DNA from: Shimia isoporae | GTDB lineage: Bacteria; Pseudomonadota; Alphaproteobacteria; Rhodobacterales; Rhodobacteraceae | Length of the DNA stretch: 64,000 nt | Assembly (NCBI RefSeq): GCF_004346865.1 | Contig: NZ_SMGR01000005.1 | Span: forward strand, 171,928-235,927 | Direction of reading: 5' to 3' | Part shown: positions 46,019 to 54,880 of the stretch, piece after piece | Numbering within the stretch: the first letter of the stretch is position 1 | Layout of the letters: every line of letters starts with the position of its first letter | Translations under genes and position numbers: made by a program | The notes under the pieces: model-generated | The model's database searches: none | What the model was told of the DNA's origin: nothing | What the model saw: only the letters and a program-made list of their open reading frames with translations

Positions 46019-46672
46019 TCAAAGTTCAAATGCGCGGCTCTTTTCAAAACCGGGCAACACAGGCGCGCCAGCGTTGAACGCAAACCGCCAGTTCATTTCA
46101 CCATCAATCTTATATCCGATCCGCACAACCCCAAGCGCGCCTTCAACGAACAAAACCGCAATACGGCCGCCTTCCTTGAGTTGGGCCAGAATCGCGTCAG
46201 GCACCTGTTCCACTGCGCCTTGAAGAAGGATCACATCGTATGGGCCGTGTTCGGCGGCGCCTTCCGTCAGCGGCGCAACATGCACAATCGCGTTGTCCAC
46301 GCCCTGTTCGGACAGGGTTGTTTGTGCGTCTTCGGCTCGTGAGTCGTCATCTTCCAGCGCGACCACAGCCTCTGCCATCCTTGCGACAACGGCGGACGAA
46401 TAGCCAAAACCGGCGCCGATATCTAGAACCAGTTCATCGCTCTGGATATCCAGCTCGTCCAGGACTTTCGCAAGAACGCGCGGATCAAGCACCACACGGT
46501 CTTTTGTCAACTCAACATGCTCACCTACGTAGGCCGCCTCACGCTTGGCGCTGGGGACATAGGCCTCCCGCGGCACCGCCAGCATCGCCTCGATAACTGT
46601 GTATTTAGTGACATCGGAGGGACGGATCTGGGTATCGACCATAGTCGTGCGCAGGGCGGTGTAGTTCGTCAT
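46019..46672 (-). CDS. Protein-L-isoaspartate O-methyltransferase family protein
   Basis: A 217-residue SAM-dependent methyltransferase. Residues 9-40 match the family start (TTMVDTQIRPSDVTKYTVIE), motif I is VLDIGAGFGYSSAVVARMA (about 83-101), and YDVILLQGAVEQVPDAIL is motif II. It is somewhat diverged from true Pcm: the family TxSQP motif is not evident. Its place just upstream of tolC is typical for alphaproteobacteria. Repair of isoaspartate is likely but not certain. Confidence 0.85.
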   Translation of the reverse strand: MTNYTALRTTMVDTQIRPSDVTKYTVIEAMLAVPREAYVPSAKREAAYVGEHVELTKDRVVLDPRVLAKVLDELDIQSDELVLDIGAGFGYSSAVVARMAEAVVALEDDDSRAEDAQTTLSEQGVDNAIVHVAPLTEGAAEHGPYDVILLQGAVEQVPDAILAQLKEGGRIAVLFVEGALGVVRIGYKIDGEMNWRFAFNAGAPVLPGFEKSRAFEL

Positions 46673-46893
46673 TCCAAACTCGTTTGATCGGACAGTTGTT
46701 TATCTCTCTTGCCACAAAGCCAAAAGGTGGGCAACGCCCGCGCGCAGGAAACAGGTTCCAATCGTCGATATGTTGCCCTTCGGTTCGACACCGATGGACA
46801 TTCCCCTGCTTGTCCAAAAAACCGCTTGCACGTCTGCCGGATTCGCTCCATGTATGCGCCCACTTCGGAGCGCACCTCCGAAACACCACGGAT

Positions 46894-46967
46894 GGCGAGT
46901 TGGCGGAGTGGTGACGCAGCGGATTGCAAATCCGTGTACACCGGTTCGATTCCGGTACTCGCCTCCA
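46894..46967 (+). tRNA. tRNA-Cys (anticodon GCA), CCA encoded
   Basis: The acceptor stem pairs GGCGAGT with ACTCGCC. The anticodon arm is GCGGA-TTGCAAA-TCCGT with anticodon GCA, and the T arm includes GGTTCGATTCC. The discriminator is T and CCA is encoded (46965-46967). The last 17 bases are the crossover site for island 1, and the gene stays intact after integration. Confidence 0.95.
46951..46967 (+). repeat. att site left copy (tRNA-Cys 3' end)
   Basis: TCCGGTACTCGCCTCCA at the 3' end of the tRNA gene is repeated perfectly at 54834-54850. This is the classic mark of site-specific integration of an element at a tRNA gene. Confidence 0.88.
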
Positions 46968-47033
46968 TTTCTTTCTAAATCAGTGACTTAGCGTCCAGAT
47001 GGTCAAGTGCGACACAAAGTGGAGCACACGCCC

Positions 47034-48626
47034 ATGAAACTGTCGTCCTACCTAAGTCGTTCTCGCCACGGCGTTTTCTACTTCCGCTGGCCATTGCCAA
47101 GCGAAAAGGGCAAACCTCGAAGAACCCTACGATTGTCGCTACGTACTCGCTGTCCTGATCGGGCTGGCGTTCTTGCCCGTCATCTTGCATCTTGCGGCCA
47201 AATAACGCGGGACAACAAGGCATTGGCAAGGCTGAGGCAAGATCAAATACGGGAGATGGTTGCGGCTTACTTCCAAGCCCAACTCGAAAGGTACATTGAA
47301 TGGATGGACAATCATGGACTGTCGCCGAACGCCCTTGAGGATGTTCGTAGCGAGATGTTGGACCATGAGACCTACCTAGACCCACCGTCCGACGATCCGC
47401 AATGGCTTCCCATTGCCCCATTCAAGAGCAAAATGGGTATCTCGACCCAAGACTGGGAGGACAGTAGCCCCAGAATTGGCATTGAGTTGCGTAGAGGGCG
47501 GCGAGACATGCTCAGAGCCATCTTAGAGGCCGCTGAGCGCCTTGAGAACTATGAATATAGCGGCGGCAAAGCAGCCACTCCTCAGCCTTCTATGCAAGCC
47601 CTCCCTACGTCTTCTGCGTTGGGAGTGGCTGTAGACGAATTCATACAGGAGCACTCCCGGCAATGGGCCGAAAAGACCACCGGGCAGAACCGAGCTTATC
47701 TCAACATCCTCGTTGAATACTTCGGCGCAGACCGCCTTCTCAGCACAATCACCAAGCAAGATGCCAATGCAGTCAAGCGGGTGTTGCAGGAGTTGCCTTC
47801 TAGCCGCAACACCAAACCTGCTCTTAAGGAGTTTTCGTTGTTGGAAGTCGTAAAGATTCCGGGCCAACGCAAGATCGCGCCAAAAACGATCAACAGCCAT
47901 ATCCAAATGTTCAAGAGCTTCTTCGACTGGGCAGAACGCCACGGCCACGCACCGCATTCGTTGTTCGACGGTATGAAGGTCGCGAAGGCCAAAAACAGCG
48001 AAACGGAACGGAAGCCGTTCACACCAAGGCAGGCCGAGCTGATTTTCAAAGAACTAACTGAAAACCCGTCCGGGCTGGTCCGCAAAGACAGCCACAAGTG
48101 GGGCATGTTGTTGGGAATGTTCACGGGGGCAAGGCTGAATGAGATTTGCCAGCTCGACGTGGCAGACGTTCAACAGGACGGGTCAACTTGGTTTCTGAAC
48201 ATCACCGATGAAGGCGATGACAACAAGCGGCTCAAATCAAAAGCTGGGCGTCGAAAGGTGCCGCTTCACTCGGAGTTGATCCGGTTGGGCTTCCTCGACT
48301 TCGTTGAAAGCCGCAAATCCGGGCCTCGGCTGTTCCCCGATTACAGCTACAGTTCGAACGGAGGCTACGGGCGCAACTTGGGCCGTTGGTGCAATGAGAG
48401 CTTCCTACCCAAGTTGCAGATCAAGGAGCCTGGGCTGGTGTTCCACAGTCTGCGACACACCCTTGTGACAAGGCTGGGGCAGGCCAACGTGCCTGAGCCA
48501 ATTATCCAATGCATCGTCGGTCACGCTCGGTCAGGGGTAACGCAAGAGGTTTACTTGCGCGAAGGGTACACCTTGCTTCAGTTAAAAGAAGCCGTGGACT
48601 GGTTCGAAGTGTCGTCTGGCGGTTAA
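47034..48626 (+). CDS. Tyrosine site-specific integrase of island 1
   Basis: A 530-residue recombinase. The N-terminal part opens MKLSSYLSRSRHGVFYFRWP, an arm-binding segment seen in DUF6538-type integrases. The core-binding domain is at about 190-310 and the catalytic domain from about 325 has Arg in TGARLNEICQL, His-Arg in FHSLRHTLVTRL, His in IVGHARSG and the nucleophile Tyr in TQEVYLREGY. The ATG at 47034 is chosen for GTGGAG upstream; an in-frame GTG lies at 47007. It starts 66 bases from the tRNA and should recombine the 17-bp att repeats. Confidence 0.92.
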   Translation: MKLSSYLSRSRHGVFYFRWPLPSEKGKPRRTLRLSLRTRCPDRAGVLARHLASCGQITRDNKALARLRQDQIREMVAAYFQAQLERYIEWMDNHGLSPNALEDVRSEMLDHETYLDPPSDDPQWLPIAPFKSKMGISTQDWEDSSPRIGIELRRGRRDMLRAILEAAERLENYEYSGGKAATPQPSMQALPTSSALGVAVDEFIQEHSRQWAEKTTGQNRAYLNILVEYFGADRLLSTITKQDANAVKRVLQELPSSRNTKPALKEFSLLEVVKIPGQRKIAPKTINSHIQMFKSFFDWAERHGHAPHSLFDGMKVAKAKNSETERKPFTPRQAELIFKELTENPSGLVRKDSHKWGMLLGMFTGARLNEICQLDVADVQQDGSTWFLNITDEGDDNKRLKSKAGRRKVPLHSELIRLGFLDFVESRKSGPRLFPDYSYSSNGGYGRNLGRWCNESFLPKLQIKEPGLVFHSLRHTLVTRLGQANVPEPIIQCIVGHARSGVTQEVYLREGYTLLQLKEAVDWFEVSSGG

Positions 48627-48915
48627 CTCGCGCTGCTATACCCACGCGCGGTTCAAATCAATTGTTTTGCCGGGCTGACTTTGCACTACTGCTCTGGCCA
48701 AATCGTGAACTACAGGCTCTGAATCTGTGCGAATGTCACTCAGCCCGGCCGGTACCATGATCCGGCAGATACTATTTGCTATCTGACACAAATGATTACC
48801 GGTTTAGGCTTGAGATCAACTTAACCTCTACTCGTCGGAAGCTCAATGTTCCTTACTCGCCCCAGTAATAGGAGGAGAATTGAGATTACACGTATCTCAA
48901 TAAAATTCAGGAACC
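48627..48915. other. Non-coding stretch after integrase 1
   Basis: About 290 bases without a convincing gene and more AT-rich than the core. No terminator with a T-run is evident. Confidence 0.4.
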
Positions 48916-49084
48916 TTAAATTGTCACCATAGGCACTGGCACTTTTTCTTCTTGAACAAGATGCTCACCAATTCTTGCAAGACATTGGCTCCCACTCTTG
49001 TCCTTGCGCATCACATTGAATGGGCTGCCATTCTTTGCTGAGTATCTGTCTTCTTTTTTGATGCAAGCAATAAAACCACCAAAA
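48916..49084 (-). pseudogene. Probable frame-shifted C-terminal tail of the HNH nuclease gene
   Basis: Directly after the HNH stop, a neighbouring frame continues with protein-like sequence: SFGGFIACIKKEDRYSAKNG, then PFNVMRKDKSGSQCLARIGE and HLVQEEKVPVPMVTI before a TAA at 48916. This frame is open through the stop region. A single-base insertion or deletion near 49085-49110 would join it to the HNH frame and add about 58 residues. It is either a real mutation that shortens the nuclease or a sequencing error. Confidence 0.5.
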
Positions 49085-50227
49085 CTACGCTGGCTCCACA
49101 TCCAGCCAAACGTCGCGCTTTTGATGTTTTGCGGGGAGCAGCTTGCCATTGTGGGTAGCAGCCGGTGCCTCCGTTCTACTACCACCAAGTAGCGTTCCAC
49201 CAATCTCCAACATGATCTTCTCATCAGGTGCCACAACAACATGCGAAGAAAGCTCCATACCAACAGGCGCCAGTGGTGTAATCCGCTGCGGAGCACCATT
49301 CTTTCTATCAGGTTGGGTGTAGCGCACGGCCAGCGCGTAGGGTGGCATCTGCCCGAGATCGTACGTGGAGAACGCAATCCAGCTCAACGGATACTTGAAC
49401 AACGTTTTGCGCCCGTCATCGCCGACGGCCAGGAACACGAAGCTATGATCGCCGCGCACATTTTGATAAAGTCTTTCGGCTTCATTTGGGATATCCGCAC
49501 CCACATCAATGCGGGTGATCTCCCCCGTCGGCCAAAGAAGTAGATCATAAGACGTATTCTCATCGTCCTCGATGCCGTACAATGGCGGTTCGTTGCGTGA
49601 AAGCCAGTGCGCCATCGCCCAGGCTTCCTGCATTCGGATATCAGCCATTGTCATCCCATAGATGCGGCACAGACGTATGAAATCCATCAAAGTGCGCGGC
49701 TTGATTACTAGCAAAATCCACATGAGCGCAGATTCTGCCGTCAAGAAGGTTTGACCGCCCAGCTCGTGGGAAGGTCGGCGCACAACGTTACAACGCCGAC
49801 AGCGCAGCGTCATGTTTTCAATGTAATCCGCATCCAGTGGGTCTTCAAAAAGCTCGCGGCCTTCCACATGGTCAGCCTGTAATTCAAGGCGGCTACCGCA
49901 GTCTTCACACTGCCCTGTTTGGGCGTACGCCCAATCCATGACAATGCGCATGGTATTGCCCTTGCCATAGCGCCGCTTGAAACCTTCAGATGAGGCGAGA
50001 CTTGTGCCGGTCTGCGAAGGGTTCAAGTGTCCTAGGATCAGCGCTGCCAGTTCCCGCCAGCTTGCCATCCCGTTCTCAACGAACGAAACGATCAATTCAC
50101 TCCACTGATCTTCCGACCATTCACTGTCATGAAGCCCGAACCCCGTTTCGGGCGCAACAGTTATCGTGGCTTCTTGCGGCGTTGCTTCGTCAAGGCGGTG
50201 ATCCTTGGGAAGAAGATCGTCAGACAT
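49085..50227 (-). CDS. HNH-family nuclease, probable restriction endonuclease
   Basis: A 380-residue protein with a zinc-bound HNH motif: CEDCGS (107-110), ADHVEGRE with the first catalytic His (about 118-125), Asn in IENMTL and LRCRRCN (143-146). Flanking regions match no family I recognise. It is translationally coupled to an XRE controller (8-base overlap) and divergent from a DNA methyltransferase. That order is typical of a controller-regulated type II restriction system, so a restriction role is inferred. The C-terminus may be truncated by a frameshift (see 48916-49084). Confidence 0.75.
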   Translation of the reverse strand: MSDDLLPKDHRLDEATPQEATITVAPETGFGLHDSEWSEDQWSELIVSFVENGMASWRELAALILGHLNPSQTGTSLASSEGFKRRYGKGNTMRIVMDWAYAQTGQCEDCGSRLELQADHVEGRELFEDPLDADYIENMTLRCRRCNVVRRPSHELGGQTFLTAESALMWILLVIKPRTLMDFIRLCRIYGMTMADIRMQEAWAMAHWLSRNEPPLYGIEDDENTSYDLLLWPTGEITRIDVGADIPNEAERLYQNVRGDHSFVFLAVGDDGRKTLFKYPLSWIAFSTYDLGQMPPYALAVRYTQPDRKNGAPQRITPLAPVGMELSSHVVVAPDEKIMLEIGGTLLGGSRTEAPAATHNGKLLPAKHQKRDVWLDVEPA

Positions 50228-50477
50228 GGTGCTTGTCTCCGCTCAGGTGTGCCTCAAGCGCAGCAATGAATGTCTCAGTGGCAATCCCCAGAGCGCGGCA
50301 AATATGAACCAGTTCGACAACATCCAGCCTGCGTTCGCCGCGTTCAATTTTGCTAATGTCTGATTGGTCAGCGCCGATGGCCTCGGCGAGTTGTATCTGG
50401 GTGAACCCGTTTTGCTTCCTCATTTCTTTGAGGCATGTGCGCAGGGCTTTGTAGTCGCTTCGTTGGATTTTCTTCAT
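50220..50477 (-). CDS. XRE-family regulator, restriction-modification controller-like
   Basis: An 85-residue protein that is nearly all a helix-turn-helix domain, with RKQNGFTQIQLAEAIGADQSDISKIERGERRLDV at residues 20-53. It is the size of restriction-modification C proteins. It overlaps the HNH nuclease start by 8 bases and faces the methyltransferase gene across 92 bases containing two palindromes. It probably times nuclease expression relative to methylation. Confidence 0.8.
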   Translation of the reverse strand: MKKIQRSDYKALRTCLKEMRKQNGFTQIQLAEAIGADQSDISKIERGERRLDVVELVHICRALGIATETFIAALEAHLSGDKHHV

Positions 50478-50486
50478 CTGCTCGCC

Positions 50487-50546
50487 TATGGTCTATTGCA
50501 AGCCATAACCGGCGCGGATAAATAGGCCAAAATCGCATATTTGGTC
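50487..50546. promoter_or_regulatory. Two palindromes between the controller and methyltransferase genes
   Basis: TATGG-N11-CCATA at 50487-50507 and GGCCAAA-N8-TTTGGTC (one mismatch) at 50525-50546 lie within the 92-base divergent promoter region. They are candidate C-protein operators. Confidence 0.45.
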
Positions 50547-50569
50547 AGGCAAGAAGGCTAAGAGCAGAG

Positions 50570-52939
50570 ATGAGCACAAGTACCGTTGAAACGCTCCTGG
50601 AGGAGTTTAACCGCCTCCTGAATCTGCGCTTTTCGGGCCCACCAGACCTCATGGATGCCGCCAAAGACGCAGCGTGCGCGGCAGGTGAAAGTGCGTTGCG
50701 GCCAACGCTCGAACGCAGCCGCGAACTCTACGCCCTAGTCAACAGCAGGCTTGGCCTGAACAAGAAACGTATCAAGGCATTCATCGACCTTGCCGCGAAG
50801 CAGCGATACTTCTTCAACTACCGTGACAAGGTCACGCTCGCAGCACTTTTTGACGGCGCGCACCGTGAAGCGTTCACGGCTTGGTGCGAGACAAAGGGAA
50901 TCGACGAAGGCGTGCGGGAGGCATTCCAGCCAATATCGAATGACGAGACCGTGGCAGGCCTGCACGACCTTCTGAAAACGGGCCGCGTGAACCGGAGCGA
51001 CGCTCGGGACTGCGACCTAGAGGAAAAACAAGTCCTCATTCAGCGTGCGTTGTTTGGTGGCTTTGTGTTCCGCGCATTTGAGGACGGCGCAATGCACAAG
51101 GTCTTCAATGAAGATGCGAGCAAAGAATACCACGCCAATTTTTTCGACCATCTACGCGCCAATCATCATGAACAGCTTCACCGCGAATGCGCGTTAATCT
51201 ACCAAGACGTCGATCTCGGCGCATATGATGCGCTGACAGATAAACAGATTTCCGATCTGCTACTTACAGGCATTCGCGACAGCTATGACCGCCTTGCAAA
51301 TCACTGTTTTTTCGCACTGCGTTTGCGGGCAGCTCCTGGCGGTGAAGCCCGTCAATGGCGTTTGTTCTCAGACACCGTTCTCTACGCTGAAAAACACCGT
51401 GAGATTGCGCTGTCAAAAGGGTATTTCCGCCCCGACACCATTCGCGAGACCACCGAAGGTCACATCGGCGCAGCGCTTGACGTGGACTCGGCACGCTTTG
51501 ATCTTGTGAATGAAGGGTTCTTTTTCAAGGACTGTTTTGTTCTCTCACACGCCGCCGCAGAGGGTACGACCGATCAACCCTATGACATCTTGCTCCTGTT
51601 CGAAAAGAACGAGCGAGATGAACGGGTGATACCGTGCCCGGCTTGCCGTTCGCACAATGTAGGTGGGAACTCGTATCCCACCATCGGCGTGCGAAGCTGG
51701 GAGTGCAAGAATCTGATTTGCCCCGAACGCAGCGCCTATGATCGCGGCAATCGCTATTCCCTGGCTTCGATTATGAAGCAAGAAGCAATCGCTTCTGCAG
51801 AGGATCAGATACCGCTCGACGTCCGCAGACGTTGGCGGAACGATGTGCTCTTTGATATCCGTGATGAAGAAGTCACGGACATGCTCATCCGCCAGTTCAG
51901 CTTACACAAAGATCGCATCGTGATCATGGGTCAAGCACAAGGTGAACCGCAAAGCTATCTGGGCCGCGAGCTTGCGTACGAACCATTCGGGTCGTGGAAA
52001 GCGGACGACGGCATTGGCCAGCGCTTCTTTGACAGCGCCTTCTTTAAACGATTTGCTCTAAAGCGACCTAAAAGTGATGTTACGCCCCCGTCAACAAAGC
52101 AAAGCGTGAAGCCGGGAATCTGCCTTGTGCATGGCGACTGTGAAAGCGGACTTAATGCGCTGCCACCCGAAAGTATTGAGGGTGCCGTTACATCACCGCC
52201 TTACTACAACGCGAGAGAATACTCTCAGTGGCCAAACATCTACTGCTATCTCTTTGACATGTATAATGCTGCAAGGGCGGTGTTCAGCGCGCTGAAACCT
52301 GGCGGTCTTTTTGTCTACAACATTTTTGACTACTTCGACAATGAGAACATCGCGGCCTTCTCCGCGATGGGCAAGAAGCGAATGATACTTGGCGCATACA
52401 TTATCTATCTGTTTGAGACCGCGGGCTTTGACATCGTTGGTAACGTCGTCTGGTTCAAGGGCGACATCGAAGGCAAGCGTAACTTCAACGGTGGCAACGA
52501 GTCACCATACTACCAATTGCCCTTCAATTGTTGGGAACACTGCCTTGTATTTCGCAAACCAGGGGCAGAATCGAAGCTACCTGAAGTAAAAATCCTAAAG
52601 CAACGCCCTGTCTTCAAAATGGTGCGCGGCAAGAACACACACGGTCACACTGCACCGTTTCCCCCTGAAATCCCACAGCTTCTGCTTGACACCTTGCCAG
52701 AAGGTTCGACCGTTTTGGACCCCTATGGCGGCAGCATGACGACCGCCTGTGCAGCAATACAGAACAAAATGGATGCGCTGATATATGAACTGAACGAAGA
52801 GTACTTTCAGCTTGGTCTGCGCAATGTGGAGCAAGCAATCGCGACACCAGACGACCTGTTTTCCTACGGCAATCGCGAAAAGGCGAATCGGATATCGCCG
52901 ACCACCGCAGAGCCGAGGGACAGCGCTGCAAATGCATAG
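50570..52939 (+). CDS. Large DNA methyltransferase with zinc-ribbon N-terminal region
   Basis: A 789-residue protein. The C-terminal third is an amino-methyltransferase of beta type: motif IV VTSPPYYNAR (about 540-549) comes before motif I VLDPYGGSMTTA (about 712-723); TSPPY suggests N4-cytosine or N6-adenine methylation. The first 510 residues are an extension without a family I recognise. It contains a probable zinc ribbon, CPACRS (356-361) and WECKNLICPERS (378-389). The extension may carry target recognition. It is divergent from the XRE/HNH pair and so forms the protective half of that system. Confidence 0.82.
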   Translation: MSTSTVETLLEEFNRLLNLRFSGPPDLMDAAKDAACAAGESALRPTLERSRELYALVNSRLGLNKKRIKAFIDLAAKQRYFFNYRDKVTLAALFDGAHREAFTAWCETKGIDEGVREAFQPISNDETVAGLHDLLKTGRVNRSDARDCDLEEKQVLIQRALFGGFVFRAFEDGAMHKVFNEDASKEYHANFFDHLRANHHEQLHRECALIYQDVDLGAYDALTDKQISDLLLTGIRDSYDRLANHCFFALRLRAAPGGEARQWRLFSDTVLYAEKHREIALSKGYFRPDTIRETTEGHIGAALDVDSARFDLVNEGFFFKDCFVLSHAAAEGTTDQPYDILLLFEKNERDERVIPCPACRSHNVGGNSYPTIGVRSWECKNLICPERSAYDRGNRYSLASIMKQEAIASAEDQIPLDVRRRWRNDVLFDIRDEEVTDMLIRQFSLHKDRIVIMGQAQGEPQSYLGRELAYEPFGSWKADDGIGQRFFDSAFFKRFALKRPKSDVTPPSTKQSVKPGICLVHGDCESGLNALPPESIEGAVTSPPYYNAREYSQWPNIYCYLFDMYNAARAVFSALKPGGLFVYNIFDYFDNENIAAFSAMGKKRMILGAYIIYLFETAGFDIVGNVVWFKGDIEGKRNFNGGNESPYYQLPFNCWEHCLVFRKPGAESKLPEVKILKQRPVFKMVRGKNTHGHTAPFPPEIPQLLLDTLPEGSTVLDPYGGSMTTACAAIQNKMDALIYELNEEYFQLGLRNVEQAIATPDDLFSYGNREKANRISPTTAEPRDSAANA

Positions 52940-53191
52940 TATTTGGTTAGGCATTATTGCCTTTGATTTGGTGAACTTTGAGGGGCGGATCATGACCTGT
53001 TGATCGTGTCCAAACTGGATTGAAAATAGAAGCGATGGGCCAGGCTGAACTGAACATGGTCCCAATGCCATTTAATATAGTTCGGTTTTACCCGGTCACT
53101 CCGAGGTCTGCTTGAACGACGTCGCGAAGTCTACCACCCTTCATTTGTATACCCTAGTAGTGGGGGAGATTGGGTTTATTGGCACTTTGTC

Positions 53192-53211
53192 CTTAACCCT
53201 CCGTCTCATAG
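53192..53211 (+). repeat. 20-bp direct repeat, left copy
   Basis: CTTAACCCTCCGTCTCATAG matches 54631-54650 at 19 of 20 bases. It overlaps the stop codon of the polymerase-like gene and is followed by an inverted repeat (CTCATA-GA-TATGAG). Confidence 0.65.
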
Positions 53212-54528
53212 ATATGAGGGTTTGACTGTAATGTGGGGTGTCTGCCCAAAACTGTCATGGAATTTTTCCTGCATCACCGTCACCAGTTCGTCTTCAAGAT
53301 CAGACTGAACAATGAACGCATCATGAATTGGCAGGATGGCGTGACCCTGTTTGACAAAGTGCAGCATCACCTGTTCTGCTAGATCGCTTTCAGCACGCTG
53401 GAGACGCATACCTGCCTTTTCCCCAACCATGTCTTCGATCATCGGGAACCCGGCAATCACCGCGTTCCGAAACTCCTGAACCGTCATACCATGGGCCGCT
53501 TCGTCAAAGTTTCTCGGCTCCGATACGTGCTTGGTCTTGGCATGAAGCAATGCAGCAAGTGTCGCCTTAGCGTGGTCGCGCAATTGCTTGCTGTTCTCGA
53601 TGCCGGGTATCACAGAGTACGGGTCTTGCGGGACTTGCATTCCGGCTTGCGCCAATAAAACGGCAGGATTGAAGCCGCTGTAGTCTGCTTCCACAGTGGG
53701 CTGGCCATCAATCAGTATGGAGCGGCGCACACCTTTGCGAACGTACTGCCACCAACCGCCTTGGAACCTGCCACCGTGCTCAAATGTGCGATTGTTAAAG
53801 ACACGGTAGAGCTGCTTGGTGTGGCCCAAGTAGTCTTCGGAGAAATCTGAATACGTAAGTTGCCGGGGTGTCGTGATTGAAGTCCGCTCAAGAACCGTGT
53901 TGATCTCGTGCAGAGCATGACGCATCCCTCGTGTTTCAGACGTATCAGCATACTTTGTCAGTTGCTTCTGTTCGTCTTTTAACTGGACAGGCTCAGCAAC
54001 TCGATCAATGCGGAAGTCACGCAGAGACAACTCGTCCGAAAAAAGGTCGCAGATCGCCTTTTCGGACAGGGCAAATCGAGCTGTCTGTGCATTCTCTCCG
54101 TAGTGATATCCTTTGGCAGTTGTCCGCATGACGCCGGTATTCAGCAGCCATTCCATACACATGCGAAAACGGTGGGTTGTCATGTAATCCGGTCGGTAGC
54201 GGTTTTCACGGTCGAGCCGTTCCTTCCGACTTCCGATACCTACGGGCATTCCACGACGCTTCGTATGCGCCCGGAGAAGGTTCACAAGAATAACCCGGCA
54301 ACACTCCATAAACCGTTCTTGTTCATCTGTGCCCCGTTTGCGTTTGTAGCTTCTCTGCCAAGCAGCACAAATGTCATCCAGCACAAGGTCTAGATTGTTT
54401 TGGGTAGCTTCGTGAAGCAATCGGAGGTTTGGCTCAAACACCCAAGAACGGTGGGCCGTTTGGTCCGGAAGTGCTGCGACTTGCTCCTTGCTCAGAAAAC
54501 GGGAGAGGATTTCGGTTCCTTGCGTCAT
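53206..54528 (-). CDS. Orphan protein with family-A DNA polymerase palm motifs
   Basis: A 440-residue protein. In order it shows motif A-like TVEADYSGFNPAVLLAQAG (Asp282), motif B-like QLRDHAKATLAALLHA (Arg317, Lys321) and motif C-like AILPIHDAFIVQ (His402-Asp403). This matches DYSQIELR, RxxAKA and VHDE of Pol I-type enzymes. GGRFQGGWWQYVRKGVRRSI precedes motif A. There are no exonuclease domains; the first 200 residues are helical and unknown. The start is uncertain: 54528 is used, 54546 and 54648 are in frame, and none has a good ribosome binding site. Function is unproven. Confidence 0.6.
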   Translation of the reverse strand: MTQGTEILSRFLSKEQVAALPDQTAHRSWVFEPNLRLLHEATQNNLDLVLDDICAAWQRSYKRKRGTDEQERFMECCRVILVNLLRAHTKRRGMPVGIGSRKERLDRENRYRPDYMTTHRFRMCMEWLLNTGVMRTTAKGYHYGENAQTARFALSEKAICDLFSDELSLRDFRIDRVAEPVQLKDEQKQLTKYADTSETRGMRHALHEINTVLERTSITTPRQLTYSDFSEDYLGHTKQLYRVFNNRTFEHGGRFQGGWWQYVRKGVRRSILIDGQPTVEADYSGFNPAVLLAQAGMQVPQDPYSVIPGIENSKQLRDHAKATLAALLHAKTKHVSEPRNFDEAAHGMTVQEFRNAVIAGFPMIEDMVGEKAGMRLQRAESDLAEQVMLHFVKQGHAILPIHDAFIVQSDLEDELVTVMQEKFHDSFGQTPHITVKPSYL

Positions 54529-54630
54529 CGAAAAAAACCGACACATTTTTTCGAGCGGGTATCTATACACCCTCCGTCCCCAAAGTCCCCCATGGCCCCA
54601 GTCTCCTCTGAATGGTTTCGCGCGGCAACG

Positions 54631-54650
54631 CTTAACCCTTCGTCTCATAG
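54631..54650 (+). repeat. 20-bp direct repeat, right copy
   Basis: CTTAACCCTTCGTCTCATAG is the partner of 53192-53211. The two copies bracket the polymerase-like gene almost exactly, 1439 bases apart. Confidence 0.65.
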
Positions 54651-54833
54651 TAGACCATACGGATTGGCGTTATTACGGCACCTTTTGAGCCTTTTATCCG
54701 GACCTTGTTCACTACTGGCTTATTGACAGTTGATGACGATTTCTGCACATGGTGGGACACAAAGTGAGACAAACGAGCCAACCTCGCTCTTGATTGTCCG
54801 GCCTATTCAATGGCTTAGAAAAATGGTAGCGGG

Positions 54834-54850
54834 TCCGGTACTCGCCTCCA
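54834..54850 (+). repeat. att site right copy, junction of islands 1 and 2
   Basis: A perfect copy of the 17 bases at the tRNA-Cys 3' end (46951-46967). It ends island 1. A second integrase gene begins only 30 bases further, so island 2 is stacked at the same attachment point. Confidence 0.88.
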
Positions 54851-54880
54851 ATAAAATCAATGGGTTATGAATTTTCCCAC

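Larger units (their letters stand above)
46968..54850. mobile_element. Genomic island 1 at tRNA-Cys
   Basis: A 7.9-kb element bounded by the 17-bp direct repeat of the tRNA-Cys 3' end. It carries a tyrosine integrase next to the tRNA, a restriction-modification-like set (HNH nuclease, XRE controller, methyltransferase) and a polymerase-palm protein. No conjugation or phage structural genes are present, so it looks like an integrative defence island that needs outside help to move. Confidence 0.85.

Noticed and set aside
52595..53071. 158-codon minus-strand frame after the methyltransferase
   Set aside because: Mostly antisense to the methyltransferase C-terminus; the remaining non-overlapping part has no recognisable features.
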